A DNA stretch of 5,681 bases, from the NCBI GenBank assembly GCA_021773655.1, contig JAJFJX010000367.1, positions 1-5,681 on the forward strand, read 5' to 3'. Source of the DNA: Panacagrimonas sp. GTDB taxonomy: Bacteria; Pseudomonadota; Gammaproteobacteria; Nevskiales; Nevskiaceae. Under the pieces are notes generated by a model that saw only the letters and a list, made by a program, of their open reading frames with translations, was not told where the DNA came from and did no database searches. Both the position numbers and the translations under genes were made by a program. Of this stretch, positions 1 to 5,681 are shown in pieces. Every line of letters starts with the position of its first letter. The first letter of the stretch is position 1.

Positions 1-1
1 G

Positions 2-862
2 CAGGACAGCGCCCTGGCGGTGGCCCGCTACGTGCACGGCGGAAAACGCCTGCGCCTGGCGCATGTCTTTGCCTTCTCCATGCACCACTACCTGCTGCGC
101 GACTGGCTGGCGCTGGGTGACATCGACGAGAACGAGCCCAATATCGAATTCCGGGTCGCGCCGCCCCCGCAGATGGTGCGCCTGCTCGAAAGTGGTGCGG
201 TGGACGGCTTCTGTGTCGGCGAGCCCTGGAATACCGCGGCGGTGCGCGGCAATCTCGGAGTCATCGTCACGCCGACGCACGCGATCTGGGACGGCGGTGC
301 CGACAAGGTGCTCGGCGTCACCCGCGAATGGGCCGAACGCAACCCGCAGACGCATCGCGCGTTGATCGTTGCCGTGATGCTGGCGCTGCGCGACCTGAAC
401 ACGCGCGACGTCACCCGCGAATTGGCCGGACTGCTGATCCGGCGCAAGGTGCTGGCGGTCCCCGAAGCCTGGATCGAAAGCGCCCTGCAGGGCCCCGAAG
501 CCAGGAGCCCGCCGCGGTTCGCCGAGGGTCTGAACGCCTATCCACGACGTTCGCAGATGATGTGGTGCGCCCTGCAGATGCTGCGCTGGCGCCAGTGGAG
601 CAAGGCGGTGCCGATGGCAACCCTGTCGGCACAGGTCTGTGACAGCCGCGCGTTCGCCGACGCGGCGGCGGCGCTCAAGCTGCCGTTGCCGGCCGTCGAT
701 GCCGTGTGCGAAGGCAACGGCCGGGTGGCGCTGGGCCTGGACGGCGCCACCGTCGAATCCCGTTTCTACTCCGGCGCCGGCCTGGACCCGGACGACCCGG
801 CGGCGTATCTGACCGAACGTGGCTGGCTGCCCGCCGCCGCGATGGCGGCGGTGCGCGACTGA
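2..862 (+). CDS. NasS/NrtA-family nitrate-binding protein (5'-truncated by window edge), probably NasS-like sensor
   Basis: This is the C-terminal part of a periplasmic-binding-protein-fold protein of the NrtA/CmpA/NasS family, which binds nitrate, nitrite or bicarbonate. The frame is open to the left edge; a GTG at 20 is internal and not the true start. About 286 codons are visible and roughly the first third of a typical 400-residue protein is missing. Hallmarks seen: a PPPQMV segment from base 161, the signature GFCVGEPWN at 206-232, KVLGVT around 305-322, the YPRRS segment near 539-553, and a C-terminal DPDDPAAYL element. The FSMHHYLLRDWLA segment resembles NasS (F-S-H-Y-LR-WLA) more than NrtA/CmpA (TFPGGTH). 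NasS is a cytoplasmic sensor that holds NasT inactive until nitrate or nitrite binds; NrtA is an exported lipoprotein. The missing N-terminus would decide. Family assignment is firm; the NasS choice is moderate. It ends in TGA, 160 bases before an apparently unrelated gene. Confidence 0.85.
   Translation, partial: QDSALAVARYVHGGKRLRLAHVFAFSMHHYLLRDWLALGDIDENEPNIEFRVAPPPQMVRLLESGAVDGFCVGEPWNTAAVRGNLGVIVTPTHAIWDGGADKVLGVTREWAERNPQTHRALIVAVMLALRDLNTRDVTRELAGLLIRRKVLAVPEAWIESALQGPEARSPPRFAEGLNAYPRRSQMMWCALQMLRWRQWSKAVPMATLSAQVCDSRAFADAAAALKLPLPAVDAVCEGNGRVALGLDGATVESRFYSGAGLDPDDPAAYLTERGWLPAAAMAAVRD
831..851 (+). other. Perfect GC-only stem-loop at the 3' end of the nitrate-binding gene
   Basis: CCGCCGCC at 831-838 and GGCGGCGG at 844-851 form a perfect 8-bp stem around a 5-base loop (GCGAT), eleven bases before the end of the stop codon. 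It lies inside coding sequence for an Ala-rich tail, so it may simply reflect GC-rich alanine codons. No T-tract follows, so it does not look like an intrinsic terminator by itself. Confidence 0.5.
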
Positions 863-881
863 ACCCGATCCCTGAACCCGA
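859..881 (+). repeat. 10-bp direct repeat spanning the stop codon
   Basis: CTGAACCCGA occurs at 859-868 and again at 872-881, a period of 13 bases with the spacer TCC. The first copy contains the TGA stop of the nitrate-binding gene. It looks like a small local duplication; no function is evident. Confidence 0.75.
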
Positions 882-882
882 C

Positions 883-914
883 CGTGGCACGAGCTTTGCT
901 CGGTCTGTGCCACG
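883..914 (+). terminator. Long bulged hairpin in the intergenic gap: possible terminator or REP-like palindrome
   Basis: The 5' arm CGTGGCACGAGC (883-894), a TTT loop (895-897) and the 3' arm GCTC (898-901) plus GTGCCACG (907-914) pair over 12 bp. The only interruption is a 5-base bulge, GGTCT (902-906). It begins 20 bases after the stop of the upstream gene, in the only sizeable intergenic gap of the window, where a transcription terminator would be expected. No T-run follows on either strand, so Rho-independent termination would be weak. A degenerate repetitive extragenic palindrome is an alternative. The structure is certain as sequence; the function is inferred. The rest of the gap (915-1022) shows no convincing promoter or small gene. 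Confidence 0.4.
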
Positions 915-1022
915 TCATCGCAGACCCCTTTCGCGGCCACCGTCGTCCGCCCCACGGCAGTTCCACGCCCGCATCGGCACAGCGCCGATCGCAGCCCGGG
1001 AGCCGCCCCGACCGGCCGTCCG

Positions 1023-2846
1023 ATGCGCTTCACGACCTTCCTCCCGTCCCGTCTGCTGCGGCTGCTCGCACTGCTGACCGGCCTGGGCGTCCCCCTGGGT
1101 GTCATGGCCGCGGTCCCGGTGGCGATGGTGGAGCGGGTCCTGTCCCTGGACCAGCGCCTGAGTGCGCTGGAGCGTGCCGTCGCCCCCGCGCAAACCGCCG
1201 ATTTCACGATTTTCATCGGCAGCCAGCACAATGAGCTGCGCCTGCGCCGCATCACCGTTCGCATCGATCAGCTTGCCCCGGTGGCCTACGAATACGCCGC
1301 CGCCGAGTGGCAGGCACTGGCCGCCGGCGGCCTGCACCCGGCCTGGAACGGCGCCCTGTCGGCCGGCACGCACCGGCTGCAGGTGGAGTTGTACGCGCGG
1401 GTCCTGGAGCCCACCCGCAACGACGCGCAGATCGTCCATCGCATCGACCAGAGGTTCGAGACTCGCCCCGGCAGCAGCGGCGACAGTCTTGAACTGTCTC
1501 TGGCACGGCGCGGCTTCGGGCGCAGTCAAATCCTGCAGCAGAGGTGGACCGATGCCGGACCGGAGACACCCACCGCGATCACCGCCGGCCCCCCATGGCT
1601 GCGCGCCGGGCAGTTCTGGCGCCAGGCCCGCCGCCCGTATCACGCCGCCCGCCTGCTGCGCCACGCGCTGGAACGCGCGCCCGGCGCGGCATGGGCTGCG
1701 CAGGCCAACGCCATTGCGGCCGCCAGCGTGCGCGAGCTGGCCGACCCCACACAGCGGATGGCCGACGACCAGGCCGCGGTGGAAGCCCTCGATGTCGCCC
1801 TGCAGGCGCTGGGTCGGGGCAACCCGGTGCCCCTGCAGTCGCTGGCCGGGATCGAAGCCGACTCCGAGGCTGCATGGATGCGCCGCGACCACGCCAATCT
1901 GGCGCTGGGCTACCACCTCCTGCGCCAGGGCGACGGCAAGGGCGCACGCAACTGGCTGTCGCGCGTTCGAAGCCCGGGGCCGTACGGAAATCCCGGGCTG
2001 CTGGGCTTCGGCTGGTCGTTCCTGCAGACCGGCGCGCACGCTGCAGCGACCCCCGGCGGCAACGCCGGCCTGCCCGCCGATCAGCCCGCCGATCAGCCCG
2101 CATTCGTCACCGCTGCCCACGCCCCCGGCCAGCGTCGCGACGAGGACCGGCGCGAGGCTCTGAAGCGCGCGCTGGTGCCATGGATCGAACTCATCGGCCG
2201 CGATCCACTGGACCCGGCGGCGCAGGAAGGCGCACTGGCACTGGCCTGGGCACTGCACGAACTGGACACCGGCACCCAGGCCTACACCTATTACGAGCGT
2301 GCCGCCGGCCAACTCGAACGCGCGCAGAACCTGCTCGACCAGGCGGCCGCTCAGGTCCGCAGCGGCGTTCTGGCCGACCTCGTCGCCGCCGGCCAGAACG
2401 ACACCGCCAGCGGATGGCGGCCGTGGCTGGCCGACCTGCCCTACGACGACGACAAGGCCTACCTGGGACATCTGCTGCGTGAGCCGCAGTTCGTCCTTGC
2501 GCTGGATCGCTATCGCAGCCCGCGACTGCTGCACGACCAGTTACTGGACTGCCGGCAGCGCCTGCAGGCCCTGGCCGTCGCCACGCCGCACGACATGAGC
2601 GCAGGCGGTGGCGCAGGCGGCGCGCCGACTGCGGGCATCGCCCAGGCGCTGCAGTCCCTGGGCGCCTCCGAACAGGCAGCGCGCAACGAACTCGACCGCG
2701 TCGCGCTGAACCTGTTGCAGGACTGGCGCCTGCGCACGCAGCGCTATCTGGGCGAGGCGCGCCTGGCCCTGGCGCGTCACTTCGACCACGGCCTGGAGCC
2801 GGAAGTCGAGATCAGGCGCGAGCCGGAACCGGAGCCCGCCTCATGA
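1023..2846 (+). CDS. Exported TPR-like protein with N-terminal beta-rich domain, partner of the downstream large TPR protein
   Basis: This 607-residue protein starts with a signal peptide: Arg-rich n-region, hydrophobic LLRLLALLTGLGVPLGV, likely cleavage near VMA-A (residues 27-30). Residues about 60-160 look beta-rich. They match from memory a domain in envelope TPR proteins with pattern L-V-D-Y-AL-GG-G-L-G-H-L (here RITVRID, WQALAAGGLHPAW, SAGTHRLQVEL). Residues about 190-510 are helical repeats, including a DHANLALGYHLL and GPYGNPGLLGFGWSF pair (289-334), then ALVPWIELIGRDPLDPAAQE (383-402) and YYERAAGQLERAQ. Residues 336-372 and 525-540 are low-complexity linkers, and the tail is acidic (EPEPEP). 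ATG 1023 is the first start after an in-frame stop at 873-875, though no good Shine-Dalgarno site is near (GGGAG is 20 bases away). Its stop overlaps the next ATG, so the two are probably translationally coupled. Biochemical function is unknown; a periplasmic scaffold role is inferred. Confidence 0.85.
   Translation: MRFTTFLPSRLLRLLALLTGLGVPLGVMAAVPVAMVERVLSLDQRLSALERAVAPAQTADFTIFIGSQHNELRLRRITVRIDQLAPVAYEYAAAEWQALAAGGLHPAWNGALSAGTHRLQVELYARVLEPTRNDAQIVHRIDQRFETRPGSSGDSLELSLARRGFGRSQILQQRWTDAGPETPTAITAGPPWLRAGQFWRQARRPYHAARLLRHALERAPGAAWAAQANAIAAASVRELADPTQRMADDQAAVEALDVALQALGRGNPVPLQSLAGIEADSEAAWMRRDHANLALGYHLLRQGDGKGARNWLSRVRSPGPYGNPGLLGFGWSFLQTGAHAAATPGGNAGLPADQPADQPAFVTAAHAPGQRRDEDRREALKRALVPWIELIGRDPLDPAAQEGALALAWALHELDTGTQAYTYYERAAGQLERAQNLLDQAAAQVRSGVLADLVAAGQNDTASGWRPWLADLPYDDDKAYLGHLLREPQFVLALDRYRSPRLLHDQLLDCRQRLQALAVATPHDMSAGGGAGGAPTAGIAQALQSLGASEQAARNELDRVALNLLQDWRLRTQRYLGEARLALARHFDHGLEPEVEIRREPEPEPAS
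2073..2101 (+). repeat. 12-bp in-frame tandem duplication (PADQ repeat)
   Basis: The unit CCCGCCGATCAG is present twice back to back (2073-2084 and 2085-2096), followed by a partial third copy CCCGC (2097-2101). It encodes PADQ-PADQ-PA inside a low-complexity linker of the 607-residue protein. Because the unit is a multiple of three, slippage here would change linker length without breaking the frame. Confidence 0.9.
2831..2834 (+). promoter_or_regulatory. Ribosome binding site of the large TPR gene, inside the upstream gene
   Basis: GGAG at 2831-2834 lies 8 bases before the ATG at 2843. It is embedded in the Glu-Pro repeat that ends the upstream protein. It supports ATG 2843 over the in-frame ATG at 2867, which has no purine-rich site before it. 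Confidence 0.7.
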
Positions 2847-5681
2847 ACACCGACACGACTGCCGGCATGTACGTCGACCGCAACAACGCCCTCGCGCGAC
2901 GGATAGCGCCCGGCGCCCTGATGCTGGTGCTGGCCCTGCCCGTGCTGGCCGCGCGCAACGCACCGAACACGGTCGGCCAGGTCGCCGAGAGCAACGGGCT
3001 GACCTCCAAGGGCTGGTTTCGCGTGCAGACGCCCAGCATCCTGCGCCTGGAAGTCGGCGACCACGTGCAGGGCGATGCGCGCAGCGCCATCGCCCAGTAC
3101 GACCTGCTTCTGAGGCTGGACCCGGCGGCCATCGAACCCCGCGCGCGCGCCGAGGCACTGCGCCGCGCCTCCGACCTGCGGGTGCAACTGGCCGATCAGG
3201 ACCACGCCAGCGGCCATGGTTTCCACGTCAGCGACGTACGCCGCGCCATTGCCGATTACCACCGGCTGCTGCAGGAGCACCCGGACGCATCGCACAACGA
3301 TCGCGCGCTCTATCAGCTCGCGCGCGCTCACGAACTGCTGCGTGAGGACGAGCCCGCCATCCAGGCCCTGCTGCAGTTGGCGCAGCGGCATCCGCAATCC
3401 GAACGCGCCGCAGACGGCGGTTTTCGCGCCGGCGAGATGCTGTTCGTGCGCAAGCGCCATCGCGAAGCCGAAGGCGCCTACGCCGGCGTGCTGGCGCTGG
3501 GCCCCGACACGCGCTACCACGACCTGGCGCAGTACAAGTACGGCTGGACGCTCTACCAGCAATCGCAGTTCGAAGGTGCCGCCCGGGTGTTTCTGTCGAT
3601 CCTGGACCGCGACCTTCCGGCCGGCGAGCTGGACGACGCGCAGGCCGCGCTGGCGACCGTCGAGCCTGCGCGGTCAGACCGCGCCGCCGAGTCGCTGCGC
3701 GTGGCGGCACTGTCGTTCGCCGCGCTGGGCGGCGGCGAAGCCCTGAGCGCTTACCTGGCCGCCCACCCCGCCGATGACGGTGTCCGCCGCATGCGCGCCA
3801 TGCTGTTCGCCCGCCTGGGCGACACCCTGCTCGAACAGGAGCGCTACACCGAAGCCGCCGGCGCCTACCTGGCCCTCATCGGTCAGCAGCCCGACCATCG
3901 CCGCGCGCCGGACTTTCAGGCGCGCGCCATCACCGCCTATCACCAGGGGGGCTTTGGCGAGCTGGCGCTGGACGCCCGGGCCGGGTACGCCGAACGCTAC
4001 GCGCCGGGCAGCGCGTACTGGACCCACCACGATCCCGACCCGGCAGTGCTGGCCGAAGTGCGTCGACATCACGATGCCCTGGGCCGCCATCACCAGGCCA
4101 ACGCCCAGAACACCCACGATCCCGCCGCCCGGCGCGATGGCTATCTGCGCGCGGCGCAGTGGTACCGCAAGACCCTGGACCGCTTCCCCGAAGATCCGGC
4201 CACGCCGGCGACCAGCCTGCTGCTGGCCGACGCGCTGCTCGAAGGCGGGCGCATCGACGAGGCGGCCCTGCAGTACGAACACACCGCCTATGTCCTGCCG
4301 ACCCATGGCCAGGCACCGGCGGCGGCGCTGGCGGCGGTGCAGACCTGGCAGCGACAAGTGCGTGACACGCAGGGCCCGACCCGCGAAACGGCGCAGCGCA
4401 AGGCCATCGCCTCCGGCCTGAGGCTGGCCGAAGCCTTCCCCGATCACCCGCAGCGTGGCCGGGTGCTGATGGCCGCCGCAGAAGACCGGTTCGCGCTCGG
4501 CGAACTGGATCTGGCGGTAGCCACCGCCGGCCTCGCGCTCGACGCCGATCCTTCACCCGACCTGCGGCGCGACGGCCTGAACCTGATTGCCGATGCCCGT
4601 TTCGCCCGTGGCCAGTACGCCGAGGCCGAACGCGCCTACGTCGAACTGATGCAGATTCGGGGCATCTCGCCGGGTCCGCGCGCGCGGGTCGTCGAGCAAC
4701 TGGCCGCCAGCGTCTACAAGCAGGGTGAAACCGCGCGACAGGCCGGCGAACTCGAACAGGCGGCCGAACACTTCGAACGTGTCGCCCGCCGTGCGCCGAC
4801 CTCCAGCCTGCGCGCCTCGGCCGACTACGACGCCGCCATGGTGCGCCTGGAACTGGAAGACTGGCCGCGTGCCGCCGCCTCGCTAGAGCAGTTCCGACGC
4901 GACCACCTCAACCATCACCTGCTGCCGGACGCCGACAAGAAGCTGGCCCTGGCCTACGAGAACTCCGCGCGCCCGGCGCAGGCCGCGGCGGTCTATCAGC
5001 GCATCGCCCTGCGCGACGGCGAGGCCCCGGAGATCCGTCGCCTCGCCGCCTGGAGCGCCGCCGGTCTCTACCAGCAGGCAGGACTGGGTGCCCAGACCCT
5101 GCAGGCCTACCAGGCTTACTTGAGGCGCTATCCGCAACCTCTGGAAGCGGCGATGCTCGCACGCCTGCACCTGGCCGAGCTGAGCCTGAGCGAGCAGCGT
5201 GACGCCGCCGCGCATCGCTACTGGCTGCAGCAGATCGTGCAGGCCGACAGCGGCCCGGGCGCGCACTCCGAAGACACCCGCCGCCGGATCGCAAGGGCCA
5301 GCCTGGACCTGGGTCGGCTGCAAGCGGCCGATGCCGCACGTGTGCCGCTGCAGGCACCGCTGGAGCTCAGCCTGGCCCGTCGCAAGGCCGCCATCGAGGC
5401 CGCGGTCGGCACGCTCGAACGGGCCGCGGCCCATGGCTACGCCGAGATCACCAGTGCCGCGACCTACGAACTGGCATCGGTCTACGCCGACTTCGGTCGC
5501 GCACTGATGCAGTCCGAACGCCCGACGCAACTGCAGGGTGATGCGCTGGAGCAGTACGCCATCCTGCTCGAAGAACAGGCATTCCCGTTCGAGGAAAAGG
5601 CCATCCGCGCCCACGAGATCAACCTGTCCCGCCTGCGCCAGGGCATCTGGAACGACGCCATCGACGCCAGCGTCGCGGCGC
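2843..5681 (+). CDS. Large exported TPR protein (3' end beyond window), putative envelope motor-associated scaffold
   Basis: One uninterrupted frame runs from ATG 2843 to the window edge, at least 946 codons with no stop. Residues 21-38 (IAPGALMLVLALPVLAAR) form a hydrophobic export segment with likely cleavage near VLA-A; the n-region before it is long. The rest is tandem TPR-like helices: SDVRRAIADYHRLLQEHP (130-147) with NDRALYQLARAHELL (152-166); YKYGWTLYQQSQFEGAARVF (231-250); LGDTLLEQERYTEAAGAY (325-342); RAAQWYRKTLDRFPEDP (436-452); LADARFARGQYAEAERAY-type repeats near 580-600; LAASIYKQGE-like LAASVYKQGET (620-630); and LAWSAAGLY-type repeats near 735-763. Near the visible end is a distinctive block, SERP then LEQYAILLEEQAFPFEEKAI (891-921). 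I recall this block as conserved in large TPR proteins of proteobacteria that neighbour MotA/TolQ/ExbB and ExbD genes. TPR arrays bind proteins, so a periplasmic scaffold role is likely but inferred. The start overlaps the upstream stop (ATGA). Confidence 0.88.
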   Translation, partial: MNTDTTAGMYVDRNNALARRIAPGALMLVLALPVLAARNAPNTVGQVAESNGLTSKGWFRVQTPSILRLEVGDHVQGDARSAIAQYDLLLRLDPAAIEPRARAEALRRASDLRVQLADQDHASGHGFHVSDVRRAIADYHRLLQEHPDASHNDRALYQLARAHELLREDEPAIQALLQLAQRHPQSERAADGGFRAGEMLFVRKRHREAEGAYAGVLALGPDTRYHDLAQYKYGWTLYQQSQFEGAARVFLSILDRDLPAGELDDAQAALATVEPARSDRAAESLRVAALSFAALGGGEALSAYLAAHPADDGVRRMRAMLFARLGDTLLEQERYTEAAGAYLALIGQQPDHRRAPDFQARAITAYHQGGFGELALDARAGYAERYAPGSAYWTHHDPDPAVLAEVRRHHDALGRHHQANAQNTHDPAARRDGYLRAAQWYRKTLDRFPEDPATPATSLLLADALLEGGRIDEAALQYEHTAYVLPTHGQAPAAALAAVQTWQRQVRDTQGPTRETAQRKAIASGLRLAEAFPDHPQRGRVLMAAAEDRFALGELDLAVATAGLALDADPSPDLRRDGLNLIADARFARGQYAEAERAYVELMQIRGISPGPRARVVEQLAASVYKQGETARQAGELEQAAEHFERVARRAPTSSLRASADYDAAMVRLELEDWPRAAASLEQFRRDHLNHHLLPDADKKLALAYENSARPAQAAAVYQRIALRDGEAPEIRRLAAWSAAGLYQQAGLGAQTLQAYQAYLRRYPQPLEAAMLARLHLAELSLSEQRDAAAHRYWLQQIVQADSGPGAHSEDTRRRIARASLDLGRLQAADAARVPLQAPLELSLARRKAAIEAAVGTLERAAAHGYAEITSAATYELASVYADFGRALMQSERPTQLQGDALEQYAILLEEQAFPFEEKAIRAHEINLSRLRQGIWNDAIDASVAA

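Noticed and set aside
863..1022. Promoter search in the intergenic gap
   Set aside because: No pair of -35 and -10 like elements with acceptable spacing stood out in this GC-rich stretch. A promoter may exist but cannot be supported by eye.
884..1234. 116-codon plus-strand open frame starting with GTG in the intergenic gap
   Set aside because: It starts inside the hairpin, has an Arg/Pro/Ala-rich GC-frame composition, and overlaps the signal peptide region of the 607-residue protein in another frame. No ribosome site or family resemblance.
915..2534. 539-codon open frame on the minus strand opposite the 607-residue protein gene
   Set aside because: Its codons coincide exactly with the sense codons, so its stops would require TTA, CTA or TCA in the sense gene, which are rare in GC-rich DNA. 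The translation is Gly/Gln/Val-rich without recognisable motifs, while the sense protein has a signal peptide and family motifs.
2867..2869. Alternative ATG start for the large TPR gene
   Set aside because: It would give a more usual signal-peptide n-region, but it lacks a Shine-Dalgarno site, whereas ATG 2843 has GGAG 8 bases upstream and the typical ATGA overlap.
2777..3562. 261-codon minus-strand open frame
   Set aside because: In exact antisense phase with the large TPR gene, crosses the junction of two sense genes, and has a biased Gly/Gln/Ala composition. It is a shadow frame.
3674..4447. 257-codon minus-strand open frame
   Set aside because: Same antisense phase as the large TPR gene and no recognisable domain. 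It is explained by the rarity of TTA/CTA/TCA sense codons.
4883..5614. 243-codon minus-strand open frame
   Set aside because: Codon-for-codon antisense of the TPR gene, including the conserved EEQAFPFEEKA block, with no motif of its own.

Overview
The window is GC-rich, tightly coding bacterial DNA with all three protein genes on the + strand. The codon usage and protein types suggest a high-GC proteobacterium, most likely a gammaproteobacterium. That placement is an inference from family resemblance, not from a phylogenetic marker. I see no rRNA, tRNA, CRISPR array, insertion sequence, integrase or origin.

Region 1 (2-862) is the 3' part of a NrtA/CmpA/NasS-family nitrate-binding protein whose 5' end lies outside the window. 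The surviving sequence looks more like NasS, the cytoplasmic nitrate/nitrite sensor partner of the NasT antiterminator, than like the lipoprotein NrtA. The decisive N-terminus is missing. It is followed by a 160-base gap (863-1022) with a short direct repeat and a long bulged hairpin that may be a terminator or a degenerate REP-like palindrome.

Region 2 (1023-5681) holds two overlapping genes. The first encodes a 607-residue exported protein with a small beta-rich N-terminal domain and a helical-repeat body. Its stop overlaps the ATG of the second (ATGA, 2843-2846). The second is a very large TPR protein with an N-terminal export signal. It stays open for at least 946 codons and runs off the right edge without a stop.

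From memory of these families, this pair of envelope TPR proteins commonly sits beside ExbB/TolQ- and ExbD/TolR-type proton-driven motor genes and AgmX/PglI- or TonB-like proteins. These clusters are loosely related to the Tol-Pal and myxobacterial Agl/Glt machineries. The window therefore probably shows the junction between a nitrate-assimilation locus and the 5' half of a poorly characterised envelope motor operon. No motor gene is inside the window, so that link is a prediction about the sequence to the right of position 5681.
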